A stretch of 64,000 bases of DNA. It comes from Actinomycetes bacterium. Its GTDB lineage: Bacteria > Actinomycetota > Acidimicrobiia > Acidimicrobiales > RAAP-2. The number at the start of each line of letters is the position of its first letter. Positions within the stretch are counted from its first letter, which is position 1. The notes beneath the pieces were generated by a model, which did not search any database, was not told the origin of the DNA, and was given only the letters and a program-made list of their open reading frames with translations. The translations under genes and the position numbers were made by a program. The stretch is from contig JAJZUS010000001.1 in the NCBI GenBank assembly GCA_021848365.1, forward strand, positions 434,001 through 498,000. The letters are read 5' to 3'. Shown here in pieces: positions 24,574 to 33,558 of this stretch.

Positions 24574-25836
24574 ATGGATAGCGCCCGTCCCGCCTATCGG
24601 CCCCCCACGGCGCCCCGCAGCCACCGACTCCCGGCCCGCGTCTACTGGCGTCGCCGCGCGCTCGCGCTGCTGGCGGCCGTCACCGTCGTCGTCGTCGGCT
24701 ACTTCGGCGCGACCCTGGCGATGGCCCTGCGCAACCCCTCCTACGGCGTCAGCTACATGGCCCGGGCCGCCGAGTGGGGTCGTCAGCACGGGCTGGGCAC
24801 GGTCATCACCTGGATCGAGACCGAGTACTACAAGATCAACCCGGCGAAGGTCGGCGGCAAGCCGCCGGCGGGCAGCTTCGGTTCGGGCCCGACGGCCGTC
24901 GCCGTGCCGGCGAGCGGGCACCTGCCGGCCCCGCCGCCGATCCCGTCGCCGGCCGGGACGCCGCTGCCCGGCGAGGGCGTGTGGCACGTCGCCGGGCGCA
25001 CGTCGAACGGCATCCCCACGATCTACGAGGCCTACGTCCGGCCCGACCCCATCCACACGAGCTACGTGGTGGGCGTCGCCTGGATGGACCCGACCCTCCT
25101 GAAGGCCCAGCTCTACTCGGGCTCCACGATCCCCGGCACCCAGATGCCCTGGATCTACACCGCGCCGATCACGACCCTGGCCAGTCGCACCCTGGTCGCC
25201 GCCTTCAACGCGGGCTTTCGCATGACCGACGCCGAGGGCGGCTACTACACCGAAGGCCACACGATCATCCCGCTGCGCAAGGGCGGGGCCTCGGTCGTCG
25301 TCTTCAAGGACGGGACGATGACCGTGGGCGCCTGGGGCACGCCGGGCTTCACGATGAACAACCAGATCGCCTCGGTCCGCCAGAACCTGGTGCTGCTGGT
25401 GAAGAACGGCAAGCCGGTCCCCGGCCTGAGCAGCGCGAACTCCCTGGCGTGGGGCAAGACCCTCGGGGGCACCTTCAACGTGTGGCGCTCCGGCCTCGGG
25501 GTCACGAAGGACGGAGCCCTCGTCTACGTCGGCGGCCCCGCGATGTCGATCAGCGACCTCGCCAACGTGCTGGCCCGGGCCGGCGTCGTGACGGGGATGC
25601 AGCTCGACATCAACACCGACTGGGTCCAGTACTCGACCTTCACCGGAGCGCCCAACGCGCCGGTCAACGGCAACAACGGGACGAGCCTGCTCAGCTCGAT
25701 GATCGGCCCCCCGGGCCGCTACTTCGCCAGTTGGTGGACGCGCGACTTCTACACCATGTCGCTGCGCCAGAAGGTGACGTCGACCTCGCTGCCGCCGGTC
25801 ACCTCGGGCACGTCATCCTCGTCCCCGAAGGGCTGA
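24574..25836 (+). CDS. Membrane-anchored phosphodiester glycosidase-domain protein (NAGPA-like)
   Basis: A basic N-terminus, one membrane segment (ALALLAAVTVVVVGYFGATLAMAL, about 28-51) and a Pro-rich linker precede an exported domain of about 270 residues. The domain shows AFNAGFRMTDAEGGYYTEG, GTMTVGAWGTPGFTM, VRQNLVLLVKNGKP and RSGLGVTKDGALVYVGG, which match the phosphodiester glycosidase (NAGPA/DUF2233) family, whose members remove sugars attached through phosphate. The substrate is unknown. It converges with the arabinan-precursor genes at a 1-nt gap. ATG 24574 is chosen because it leaves the usual short cytoplasmic tail; GTG 24556 is possible. Confidence 0.8.
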   Translation: MDSARPAYRPPTAPRSHRLPARVYWRRRALALLAAVTVVVVGYFGATLAMALRNPSYGVSYMARAAEWGRQHGLGTVITWIETEYYKINPAKVGGKPPAGSFGSGPTAVAVPASGHLPAPPPIPSPAGTPLPGEGVWHVAGRTSNGIPTIYEAYVRPDPIHTSYVVGVAWMDPTLLKAQLYSGSTIPGTQMPWIYTAPITTLASRTLVAAFNAGFRMTDAEGGYYTEGHTIIPLRKGGASVVVFKDGTMTVGAWGTPGFTMNNQIASVRQNLVLLVKNGKPVPGLSSANSLAWGKTLGGTFNVWRSGLGVTKDGALVYVGGPAMSISDLANVLARAGVVTGMQLDINTDWVQYSTFTGAPNAPVNGNNGTSLLSSMIGPPGRYFASWWTRDFYTMSLRQKVTSTSLPPVTSGTSSSSPKG

Positions 25837-25837
25837 G

Positions 25838-26605
25838 CTAGCGGTCGGCGACCAGTCGCCAGACCCGCGCCGGCAGATGGCGCAGGACGAAGAAGACGTA
25901 GCGCAGGATCGGCGGGCTCCAGATGAACCGGGCCCCGCTCGCGAGCCCCGCCATCACCGTCTCGGCGACCTCGTTGACGCCGGTGGTGAAGGGGATCTCC
26001 GGCTCGCCGGTCGTCATCTTCGAGCGCACGAAGCCCGGGCGCAGGATCTGCAGGCTGACGCCGGTGCCCTCGAGGGAGTCGGCGAGGCCGACGCAGAGTC
26101 GGTCGAGGCCGGCCTTCGCGCCGGAGTAGAGGTAGGAGACGCGTCGCACGCGGATCGCCGCCACCGAGCTCATCACGAGGATCCGGCCGTGTCCCTGGGC
26201 GACGAGGCGTCGACGCACCTCGGCGAGGGCCGCGACGGGCCAGGCGTAGTTGACGAGCGCCATCTCGGCGGCCCGGGCCGCGTCGTCCTCCCACTCGCGC
26301 TGGCGTCCGAGCAACCCCACCGCCACGATCACCAGGTCGACGGGACCGCCGGCCGCGTCGAAGGCGGCGCCGACGGCCCGACCGGCGTCGGTGGGGTCGG
26401 TCGCGTCGAAGAGGACGGTGGTCGCCGTGGTCGCGCCGTAGTCGCGAGCCTCGGCCGCGGCCTCCTCGAGCCGACCGGCGTCGCGGCCGGCGAGCACGAC
26501 CGTCTCGGTTCGCGCGGCGCAGAGCTTGCGCACGACGGCTCGGGCGATGTCCGAGCTCCCGCCGAGCACCACGAGGCTCTGGGGCTGTCCGAAAGCGTTC
26601 TCCAT
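25838..26605 (-). CDS. dprE2: Decaprenylphospho-beta-D-ribofuranose 2-epimerase, reductase subunit DprE2-like
   Basis: This is a 255-residue short-chain dehydrogenase. The nucleotide-binding loop is VVLGGSSDIARAVVRKL, the acidic discriminator AGRDAGRLEEA, and the active site Ser-Tyr-Lys is VMSSVAAIRVRRVSYLYSGAKAGLD. GGSSDIA, the C-terminal membrane-adjacent FIWSPPILRYVFFVLRHLP, and above all its place directly after dprE1 identify DprE2, which reduces the 2-keto intermediate to decaprenylphosphoryl-arabinose. It starts 5 nt after the dprE1 stop. A generic SDR is the fallback, but length, tail and context agree with DprE2. Confidence 0.9.
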   Translation of the reverse strand: MENAFGQPQSLVVLGGSSDIARAVVRKLCAARTETVVLAGRDAGRLEEAAAEARDYGATTATTVLFDATDPTDAGRAVGAAFDAAGGPVDLVIVAVGLLGRQREWEDDAARAAEMALVNYAWPVAALAEVRRRLVAQGHGRILVMSSVAAIRVRRVSYLYSGAKAGLDRLCVGLADSLEGTGVSLQILRPGFVRSKMTTGEPEIPFTTGVNEVAETVMAGLASGARFIWSPPILRYVFFVLRHLPARVWRLVADR

Positions 26606-26609
26606 GGGC

Positions 26610-27938
26610 CTATCCCTCCCGCAGTCGAAGGCGTCGCGCCAGGTCGCTCACCAGGCGGCGCTCCGGGTCGATGGTATCGGCGAGGGCGGCGAACTCGGCG
26701 AGCCGCGGGTACATGACCCGGGCGAGCTCGGGCCGCAGGCGCGCGTCCTTCGCGAGGTAGACCCGGCCCCCGGCCTCGGCGACCAACTCGTCCAGCTCGT
26801 CGAGGATGCCCGGCAGCGACGCGGGTCCGACCGGCAAGTCGAGGGCCAGCGTCCAGCCGGGCTGGGGGAAGGAGAGGGGGGCGGGGTCGGCCGGTCCGAA
26901 GCGCTTGAGCACGGCGAGGAAGCTCGGCACGCGGGCCCCCGCCAGGCGCTCGACGGCCGCCCGCACCACGCCGTCTCGCTCGTCGGGCACGACGAACTGG
27001 TACTGCACGAAGCCGCGCGGCCCGTAGAGGCGGTTCCAGTCGCGCACGCCGTCGAGCGGGTGGAAGAAGCGCCCGAGCGGCTGGGGCTCGCGCTCGCGGT
27101 GGCGCGGCGCCATCCGGAACCAGGCCTCGTTGAAGGCCGTGATCGACCAGGGGTTGAGCAGGCCCGGGGGCGCCGCGAAGGGCACGCCGAGCCGGGCCGG
27201 CCCGGGGGCGGCGAGGCGGGGGCGGTCGAGGTCCTCGGCGCGGGCGTGGTCGCCCCGGGTGAGGATCGCTCGGCCGAGGTGCCGGCCCCGGCTCATGCAG
27301 TCGACCCAGGCGACCGAGTAGCGGTAGCGGGCGTCGCCCTCGCGCATCGCCGCCATCACCGCGTCGAGGTCGTCGTAGCGGTCGGTGTCGACGAGGACCT
27401 GGTCGGTCTCGATGGACGTGAGGGTGAGCTCGACCTCGGTCGCCACCCCGGTGAGGCCCATGGCGCCGGCCGTGGCCCAGAAGAGGGAGGGGTCCCGGTC
27501 GGGGCCCACGGTGCACACGCCGGTCGGGGTGACCAGGCGCACCGAGCGGACGTGGCTCGCGAAGGATCCCTCGACGTGGTGGTTCTTGCCGTGGACGTCG
27601 GCGGCGAGGGCCCCGCCGATCGTCACCTGGCGGGTGCCCGGGGTGACCGGGACGAACCAGCCCTCGGGGATCGACCGCGCGAGCAGGTCGTCGATGGAGA
27701 CCCCGGCGCCGAGGCGCACGACACCGTCGGGGCCGATGTCGCCGACCTGGTCGAGTCCCCGGTTGTCGAGGACGAGCCCGCCGCCGGACTGGGCGGCGTC
27801 GCCGTAGCTGCGCCCGAGCCCGCGGGCGATGACGGACCGTCCCGTGGCGAAGGCCGCGAGCACCTGCTCCTCGGTCGCGACGGTGAGGACCTCGGCGTGG
27901 CTCGGCGCGGTCCGGCCCCAGCCGGCGAGGGCCCTCAC
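26610..27938 (-). CDS. dprE1: Decaprenylphosphoryl-beta-D-ribose oxidase DprE1-like
   Basis: This FAD oxidase of 442 residues would oxidise the C2 hydroxyl of decaprenylphosphoryl-ribose. The PP-loop RGLGRSYGDAAQ, TIGGALAADVHGKNHH and the C-terminal YLAKDARLRPELARVMYPRL and SDLARRLRL agree closely with mycobacterial DprE1. In the segment equivalent to mycobacterial GWNICVDFP the sequence is GWTLALDLP, so the Cys attacked by benzothiazinones (Cys387 there) is Ala365 here; the conserved Lys of AKD is kept. GTG 27938 overlaps the ubiA stop (GTGA). The long track ORF upstream is a shadow across ubiA. Confidence 0.93.
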   Translation of the reverse strand: MRALAGWGRTAPSHAEVLTVATEEQVLAAFATGRSVIARGLGRSYGDAAQSGGGLVLDNRGLDQVGDIGPDGVVRLGAGVSIDDLLARSIPEGWFVPVTPGTRQVTIGGALAADVHGKNHHVEGSFASHVRSVRLVTPTGVCTVGPDRDPSLFWATAGAMGLTGVATEVELTLTSIETDQVLVDTDRYDDLDAVMAAMREGDARYRYSVAWVDCMSRGRHLGRAILTRGDHARAEDLDRPRLAAPGPARLGVPFAAPPGLLNPWSITAFNEAWFRMAPRHREREPQPLGRFFHPLDGVRDWNRLYGPRGFVQYQFVVPDERDGVVRAAVERLAGARVPSFLAVLKRFGPADPAPLSFPQPGWTLALDLPVGPASLPGILDELDELVAEAGGRVYLAKDARLRPELARVMYPRLAEFAALADTIDPERRLVSDLARRLRLREG

Positions 27939-28840
27939 CGGTAGATCCCGACGTAGAGGAGCGCGGCCCAGAGCAGGCCGAGGGACTGGACGACCCGGTT
28001 GCGGTAGAGGAGGTCCTCGGGTGCCTGGCCCTGGGTCGTCTCGGCGGCCCGCATCACGTAGAGGATCGCGAGCACCACGGGGACGATCGAGAGCCGGATC
28101 GGGACGATGTGGTGGCGCAGCGTGGAGAGCCCGCCGGGGGTCGTCTCGAAGGCCCACAGGAGGTACGTCGTCACCACGACGGTCGCCGACATGGTGAGGG
28201 CGGAGTGGAGGAAGTCGGGACTGTACTCGGCGAGGACCTTGCGGGTCGCCCCCGTGCCCACGTGGGCCAGCTCGCTCGAGCGCTTGCCCACCACGAGGAA
28301 GAGGGCCCCGAAGCTGATGACCGCGAGGAACCAGATGGAGACCCCGATGTGGCTGGCGACGGCGCCGGCGTAGGCGCGTAGGAAGAAGCCGCTCGCGACG
28401 GCGGCGAGCTCGAGGACCGGGACCTCCTTCAGTCCGAAGTTGTAGGCGAGGTGGATCGCCACGTAGAGGGCGAGGACGAGGTAGAGGCCCTCGGGCTGCC
28501 AGAGGGCGAGGGGCAGCGTGAAGGCGACGACCAACAGGACGACGGCGGCCGCGATGGCGGCCGCGGGGGAGAGCTGGCCGGCGGCGATGGCCCGGTAGCG
28601 CTTGGTGGGGTGGACCCGGTCGGCCGCCGCGTCGCGGACGTCGTTGATGAGGTAGATGGCCGAGGCCACGGCGCAGAAGCAGAGGAAGGCGGCCCCGGTG
28701 TGGCGCACCACGTCGGCGTCGGTCGCCATGCCGGCCGCCACCGGGGCGACCACGATGAGCCCGTTCTTCAGCCACTGGACGGGTCGCAGGGCCGAGGCCA
28801 GCGCCCGCACCGGTCCGCGGGTCACGGGGGCGTCGGCCAT
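27935..28840 (-). CDS. ubiA: UbiA-family decaprenyl-phosphate phosphoribosyltransferase
   Basis: The 301-residue polytopic protein (about eight to nine membrane segments) has the UbiA prenyl-substrate motif [26 protein letters not shown] with the two Asp needed for metal. The alternation of hydrophobic segments and the tail [20 protein letters not shown] resembles Rv3806c, which moves phosphoribose from PRPP to decaprenyl phosphate. Its coupling to dprE1 and dprE2 supports that role over menaquinone or heme prenylation. I place the start at ATG 28840, 7 nt after a TAGCGT box, rather than the track start at 28873. Confidence 0.9.
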   Translation of the reverse strand: MADAPVTRGPVRALASALRPVQWLKNGLIVVAPVAAGMATDADVVRHTGAAFLCFCAVASAIYLINDVRDAAADRVHPTKRYRAIAAGQLSPAAAIAAAVVLLVVAFTLPLALWQPEGLYLVLALYVAIHLAYNFGLKEVPVLELAAVASGFFLRAYAGAVASHIGVSIWFLAVISFGALFLVVGKRSSELAHVGTGATRKVLAEYSPDFLHSALTMSATVVVTTYLLWAFETTPGGLSTLRHHIVPIRLSIVPVVLAILYVMRAAETTQGQAPEDLLYRNRVVQSLGLLWAALLYVGIYR

Positions 28841-28847
28841 TCCCCTT

Positions 28848-28853
28848 ACGCTA
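28848..28853 (-). promoter_or_regulatory. Leaderless-type -10 box of the ubiA-dprE1-dprE2 operon
   Basis: TAGCGT on the minus strand is separated by AAGGGGA (7 nt) from the ubiA ATG. The AAGGGGA could also act as a Shine-Dalgarno sequence if transcription starts further upstream. Confidence 0.45.
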
Positions 28854-28911
28854 CCCCCCGCCACGGCGCGCACTCGGGGCGCCTCGTCGGGGAGCCCTCG
28901 CCCCCGCGCTC

Positions 28912-28917
28912 TATGCT
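28912..28917 (+). promoter_or_regulatory. -10 box of the B12-binding subunit gene
   Basis: TATGCT lies 9 nt before the ATG at 28927, near-leaderless spacing. It is divergent from the ubiA promoter about 60 bp away. Confidence 0.35.
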
Positions 28918-28926
28918 GAAGGACCG

Positions 28927-29343
28927 ATGCAGCGTACCTACCGTGTCGTCGTGGCCAAGCCCGGCCTCGACGGTCACGATCGCGGCGCCAAGGTCATCGC
29001 GCGAGCGTTGCGCGACGCGGGCTTCGAGGTCGTCTACACGGGACTGCACCAGACGCCCGAGCAGGTGGTCCAGGCGGTCGTCCAGGAGGACGCCGACGCC
29101 CTGGGGCTGTCCCTGCTCTCGGGCGCCCACCTCGTGCTCGTGCCGCGGGTCGTCGACCTGCTGCGCGCGGCCGGTCGGGAGGACGTCGTCGTCGTGGTCG
29201 GGGGCATCATCCCCGAGGCCGACGTGGCGCCGCTCGAGGCGGCCGGGGTGGCGCGGGTCTTCACCCCGGGATCGTCCCTCGAGGCGATCGGGACGTGGCT
29301 GGAGGAGACCCTCGACGCGCGCGATCGCGCGACGTCGGGCTGA
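28927..29343 (+). CDS. Stand-alone cobalamin-binding (methylmalonyl-CoA mutase C-terminal type) protein
   Basis: The protein is only the B12-binding Rossmann domain of 138 residues. The base-off/His-on motif is complete: [18 protein letters not shown] supplies the cobalt-ligating His (DxHxxG), with [15 protein letters not shown] and [11 protein letters not shown] as the SxL and GG motifs. In methylmalonyl-CoA, ethylmalonyl-CoA or isobutyryl-CoA mutases this domain can be a separate small subunit that partners with a catalytic subunit. No large mutase subunit is in the window. Its location 20 nt before sucC fits an enzyme that yields succinyl-CoA. Confidence 0.88.
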   Translation: MQRTYRVVVAKPGLDGHDRGAKVIARALRDAGFEVVYTGLHQTPEQVVQAVVQEDADALGLSLLSGAHLVLVPRVVDLLRAAGREDVVVVVGGIIPEADVAPLEAAGVARVFTPGSSLEAIGTWLEETLDARDRATSG

Positions 29344-29363
29344 TCACAACAAGAAGGCGGGAC

Positions 29364-30506
29364 ATGGATCTCTTCGAGTACCAGGGGAAGCAGTACTTCG
29401 CGCGCTACGGGATCGCCGTGTCGCCGGGCGGGGTCGCCGACACCGTGGAGGAGGCCGTGGCGGTCGCCGAGCGCGTGGGCTACCCCGTCGTCGTGAAGGC
29501 CCAGGTGAAGGTGGGCGGCCGCGGGAAGGCCGGCGGCGTCAAGCTGGCCGACAACGTCGACGAGGTCCGCACCCACGCGGGCAACATCCTCGGACTCGAC
29601 ATCAAGGGCCACGTCGTGCGCCGGCTCTGGGTCGAGCACGCCACCGACATCGCCGAGGAGTACTACGCCTCGTTCACCCTGGACCGGCCCAACAAGGTCC
29701 ACCTGGGGATGCTCTCGGCCCAGGGCGGCGTCGAGATCGAGGTCGTGGCGGCGGAGAACCCCGACGCCATCGCGATGCTCTCGATCGACCCGCGCCTCGG
29801 ACTCGACCTCGAGACGGCCCGTCGCTGGGTCGCCGAGGCCGGACTCACCATGGCCGCGCGCGAGCAGGCCGCCGAGCTCCTCGTCCACCTCTACCGCTGC
29901 TACGAGGACGGCGACTGCGACCTCGCCGAGGTCAACCCGCTGGTCCTCACGCCGGACGGCCGGGTCCACGCGCTCGACGCCAAGGTGAGCCTCGACGAGA
30001 ACGCCTCGTTCCGCCACCCCGAGTGGGACGAGTACCGCGCGACTGAGACCGAGGACCCGCGCGAGAAGATGGCGAAGGAGAAGGGCCTCAACTACATCGG
30101 CCTCGACGGGACCGTCGGCATCATCGCCAACGGCGCCGGCCTCGCCATGTCGACCCTCGACGTGGTGAACCAGGTCGGCGGCACCGCGGCGAACTTCCTC
30201 GACATCGGCGGCGGTGCCAACGCCGACGTGATGGCCGCGGCCCTCGAGGTGATCAACGCCGACCCCAAGGTGCGAGCGATCTTCGTCAACATCTTCGGCG
30301 GGATCACCCGCGTCGACGAGGTCGCGAAGGGCGTCCTCGAGGCGCTCTCGCGCGTCGAGATCGCCTCGCCGATCGTCCTGCGCCTCGACGGCACCAACGC
30401 CACCGAGGGCCGCGCGATCCTCGCGCCGCACCTCAACGACCGACTGATGACCGAGCCCACCATGCTGGACGCCGCCCGCCGGGCGGTCGCGCTGGCGAAC
30501 GCCTGA
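29364..30506 (+). CDS. sucC: Succinyl-CoA synthetase beta subunit
   Basis: SucC provides the nucleotide-binding ATP-grasp half of succinyl-CoA synthetase. The 380 residues begin MDLFEYQGKQYFARYGI, with VVKAQVKVGGRGKAGGVKLA in the ATP-grasp domain, DLAEVNPLVLTPDG for metal binding, and the C-terminal ligase domain GIIANGAGLAMSTLDVVNQ and FVNIFGGITRVDEVAKG. ATG 29364 follows AAGAAGGCGG; the track start is upstream in the previous gene. sucD follows after 8 nt. Confidence 0.97.
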   Translation: MDLFEYQGKQYFARYGIAVSPGGVADTVEEAVAVAERVGYPVVVKAQVKVGGRGKAGGVKLADNVDEVRTHAGNILGLDIKGHVVRRLWVEHATDIAEEYYASFTLDRPNKVHLGMLSAQGGVEIEVVAAENPDAIAMLSIDPRLGLDLETARRWVAEAGLTMAAREQAAELLVHLYRCYEDGDCDLAEVNPLVLTPDGRVHALDAKVSLDENASFRHPEWDEYRATETEDPREKMAKEKGLNYIGLDGTVGIIANGAGLAMSTLDVVNQVGGTAANFLDIGGGANADVMAAALEVINADPKVRAIFVNIFGGITRVDEVAKGVLEALSRVEIASPIVLRLDGTNATEGRAILAPHLNDRLMTEPTMLDAARRAVALANA

Positions 30507-30514
30507 GGAACACC

Positions 30515-31405
30515 ATGAGCATCTTCGTAGACGAGAACACCAAAGTCATCGTCCAGGGCCTCACCGGCGGCCAGGGACGCTTCCACGGCCTACGCAACCG
30601 CGACTACGGCACCCGGGTCGTCGCGGGCGTGACCCCGGGCAAGGGCGGCACCGACGTGGACGGCATCCCCGTCTACGACACCGTCGGCGAGGCCGTCGCG
30701 GTGACCGGGGCCACGGCCTCCTTCATCGTGGTGCCCCCGCGCTTCGCCGCCGACGCCATCATCGAGGCGGCCCAGGGCGGCATCACCTTCATCGTGTGCA
30801 TCACCGAGGGCATCCCGGCCCACGACGAGGCCCGCACCTACAACCGCCTGGTGGCGGAGTTCCCGGGGGTGCGCCTCCTCGGGCCGAACTGCCCGGGCAT
30901 CATCAGCCCCGGCAAGTGCAACATCGGCATCACCTCGGGCGACATCGCCCTGCCCGGTGGGCCGGTGGGCATCGTGTCGCGCTCGGGGACCCTCACCTAC
31001 CAGGCCCTCCACGAGCTGAGCCAGCAGGGCATCGGCCAGACGACCTGCGTGGGCATCGGGGGCGACCCGGTCCCGGGCACCAACTTCATCGACTGCCTGG
31101 CCGCCTTCGAGGCCGATCCCGAGACCCGCGCGGTCATGATGATCGGCGAGATCGGGGGCTCGGAGGAGGAGCGGGCGGCCGAGTGGATCAAGGCCCACAT
31201 GACCAAGCCGGTCGTCGCCTACATCGCGGGCGTGACCGCGCCGGCCGGTCGCAAGATGGGCCACGCCGGGGCGATCATCTCCGGCTCGAAGGGCACGGCC
31301 CAGGCGAAGATGGCCGCCCTCGCCGAGGCCGGCGTCCACGTCTGCCAGAACCCGACCGAGGCCGGCGAGAAGATGGTCGAGATCGTCCGGACGCTCGCCG
31401 GTTGA
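30515..31405 (+). CDS. sucD: Succinyl-CoA synthetase alpha subunit
   Basis: SucD binds CoA and carries the phosphohistidine. The 296 residues include [18 protein letters not shown] and [14 protein letters not shown] in the CoA-binding Rossmann domain, [30 protein letters not shown], and [18 protein letters not shown] with the catalytic His. The stop overlaps a TTG start for purN (TTGA), linking TCA-cycle and purine genes into one transcript. Confidence 0.97.
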   Translation: MSIFVDENTKVIVQGLTGGQGRFHGLRNRDYGTRVVAGVTPGKGGTDVDGIPVYDTVGEAVAVTGATASFIVVPPRFAADAIIEAAQGGITFIVCITEGIPAHDEARTYNRLVAEFPGVRLLGPNCPGIISPGKCNIGITSGDIALPGGPVGIVSRSGTLTYQALHELSQQGIGQTTCVGIGGDPVPGTNFIDCLAAFEADPETRAVMMIGEIGGSEEERAAEWIKAHMTKPVVAYIAGVTAPAGRKMGHAGAIISGSKGTAQAKMAALAEAGVHVCQNPTEAGEKMVEIVRTLAG

Positions 31406-32010
31406 GCGTCCGGCTCGCCGTGCTGGTGTCCGGCTCGGGCACCATCCTCGAGGCGATGGTCGAGGCCGATCTCGAGGTCGCCCTGGTGGCGGCCGACCGG
31501 TCCTGCCGCGGCCTGGAGGTCGCGGCGCGGTCGGGGATCCCGACCCGCCTCGTCGACCGCGCCGACTTCGGGGGCTTCGGCCCCGGCTTCGACCGCGCGG
31601 CCTACAGCGCGGCCCTCGCCGCCGCGCTCGGGGAGTCGGGGATCGACCTCGTGGCGATGGCCGGCTTCGGCACGGTGCTCGCCGCGCCCTTCCACGCCGC
31701 CTTCCCCGGACGGGTGCTCAACACGCACCCGAGCCTCCTACCGGAGTTCCGCGGCTGGCACGCGGTGTCGGCCGCCCTCGCCGCCGGGGTGCGCGAGACC
31801 GGCTGCACGGTCCACGTGGCGACCGAGGCCCTCGACGACGGGCCCATCCTCGCCCAGGCCCGGGTGCCGGTCGAGCCCGAGGACACCGAGGACGTCCTGC
31901 ACGAGCGGATCAAGGCCGTCGAGCGAGTCCTCTACCCCCGGGTCGTGGCTAGGGTGATGGCGGCCGTCGCCCGTGGAGGGGCGCCGGCCGACGTGGCGGG
32001 AGAGGTCTGA
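31402..32010 (+). CDS. purN: Phosphoribosylglycinamide formyltransferase
   Basis: PurN transfers a formyl group from 10-formyl-THF to GAR, the third step of purine synthesis. The 202 residues show the N-terminal LAVLVSGSGTILEAMV for phosphate binding, then AGFGTVLAAPFHAAFPGRVLNTHPSLLPEF with the catalytic Asn-His pair, and GCTVHVATEALDDGPILAQARVPV with the catalytic Asp. The start is TTG 31402 inside the sucD stop. The stop overlaps purH by one base. The formyl donor is made by FolD, encoded 1.5 kb downstream. Confidence 0.95.
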   Translation: MSVRLAVLVSGSGTILEAMVEADLEVALVAADRSCRGLEVAARSGIPTRLVDRADFGGFGPGFDRAAYSAALAAALGESGIDLVAMAGFGTVLAAPFHAAFPGRVLNTHPSLLPEFRGWHAVSAALAAGVRETGCTVHVATEALDDGPILAQARVPVEPEDTEDVLHERIKAVERVLYPRVVARVMAAVARGGAPADVAGEV

Positions 32011-33551
32011 TGCGCGCGCTGCTGAGCGTCTGGGACAAGACGGGACTCGAGGAGCTGGCCCGCGGGCTCGCGGGGCTCGGCGTCGATCTCGTCGCCTCGG
32101 GTGGTACCGCGAGCGCGCTCGCGGCGGCCGGGATCGCGCACCGTGACGTCGCCGAGGTGACGGGATTCCCCGAGATGCTCGACGGCCGCGTGAAGACGCT
32201 GCACCCGGCGATCCACGGAGCGATCCTCGCGGACCGCTCCCGACCCGAGCACCTCGCGACCCTCGCCGAGCACGGGATCATCCCTATCGACCTCGTCGTC
32301 TGCAACCTCTACCCCTTCCGCTCGAACCCCTCGATCGAGCTCATCGACGTGGGCGGCCCCACCATGGTGCGGGCCGCGGCGAAGAACCACGCCCACGTGG
32401 GCGTCCTCACGAGCCCGACCCAGTACGGGGAGGTCCTCGCCGAGCTCGCGGCGTCGGGGTCGCTCAGCGACGCGACGCGCCACCGCCTGGCCCGCGCGGC
32501 CTTCGCCCACACGGCCGCCTACGACGCCGAGATCGTCGCCTGGCTCGACGGCGGGGGCGTGCTCGGGCCCACCCCCGACGAGGCCGAGCGAGAGCTCCCC
32601 CCGACGATCCACCTCACCCTCGAGCGGGCCGAGGTGACCCGCTACGGCGAGAACCCCCACCAGGTCGGTGCGCGCTACCGGGTCGCGGGGACCCACCCGT
32701 GGTGGGACGGCGTCACCCAGCACGCGGGGACCGCCCTCTCCTACCTCAACCTCTTCGACGCCGACGCCGCCTGGCGGCTCGTCCACGAGATGGCGAGCGA
32801 CGCCCCCGACCGGGCGAGCGTCGCCATCATCAAGCACGCGAACGCCGCGGGGGCCGCCTACGGCGACGACCTCGGCGCCGCCTACGACGCGGCCCTCGCC
32901 GCCGACCCCCTCTCCGCCTTCGGGGGCGTCGTCGCCCTCGCGGGCGACGTCGACGACGACCTCGCGGCCCGGGTCGCGGCCGGCCCCCAGGCCGACGTGA
33001 TCATCGCTCGCTCCTTCAGCCCCGGCGCGACCGAGACGCTGCGGGCCCGCCGCAAGGCCACCCGCCTGCTCGCCGCCCCGGCTCCCGAGCCCCTCGGACG
33101 CGCGATCCGCACCGTCGGCGACACCGCGCTGGTCCAGTCGCCCGACGAGCTGCTCGCCGACCCGGCCGGGTGGTCGCGGGCGACGACCCGGACGCCGAGC
33201 GCGTCGGAGATGCGGGACCTCATCCTCGCCTGGCGCGTCTGCGCCCGCACGACCTCGAACGCCATCGTCGTGGTGAGGGACGGGGTCACCGTGGGAGTCG
33301 GCGCGGGCCAGCAGTCCCGCGTGGTCGCCGCGCGCATCGCCCTCGACAAGGCCGGTGAGCGAGCCCGCGGGGCCGCCGCCGCCTCCGACGCCTTCTTCCC
33401 CTTCGCCGACGGGCTCGAGAGCCTGGCGAGCGCCGGGGTCAGCGCCGTCGCCCAGCCCGGCGGCTCGGTCCGCGACGCCGAGGTCGTGGCCGCCGCCGAG
33501 GCGGCCGGGATCGCCATGGTGATGACCGGCGAGCGCCACTTCCGACACTAG
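32010..33551 (+). CDS. purH: Bifunctional AICAR formyltransferase/IMP cyclohydrolase
   Basis: PurH does the last two steps to IMP. Its 513 residues comprise an N-terminal methylglyoxal-synthase-like cyclohydrolase domain (LLSVWDKTGLEELARGL, FPEMLDGRVKTLHPAIHGAIL) and a C-terminal formyltransferase domain (RYGENPHQVGARY, IIKHANAAGAAYG with the Lys-His catalytic pair, SDAFFPFADGLE, and the C-terminal RHFRH). purN-purH-folD forms a compact folate-dependent purine unit here. Confidence 0.97.
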   Translation: MRALLSVWDKTGLEELARGLAGLGVDLVASGGTASALAAAGIAHRDVAEVTGFPEMLDGRVKTLHPAIHGAILADRSRPEHLATLAEHGIIPIDLVVCNLYPFRSNPSIELIDVGGPTMVRAAAKNHAHVGVLTSPTQYGEVLAELAASGSLSDATRHRLARAAFAHTAAYDAEIVAWLDGGGVLGPTPDEAERELPPTIHLTLERAEVTRYGENPHQVGARYRVAGTHPWWDGVTQHAGTALSYLNLFDADAAWRLVHEMASDAPDRASVAIIKHANAAGAAYGDDLGAAYDAALAADPLSAFGGVVALAGDVDDDLAARVAAGPQADVIIARSFSPGATETLRARRKATRLLAAPAPEPLGRAIRTVGDTALVQSPDELLADPAGWSRATTRTPSASEMRDLILAWRVCARTTSNAIVVVRDGVTVGVGAGQQSRVVAARIALDKAGERARGAAAASDAFFPFADGLESLASAGVSAVAQPGGSVRDAEVVAAAEAAGIAMVMTGERHFRH

Positions 33552-33558
33552 GAGAGCC

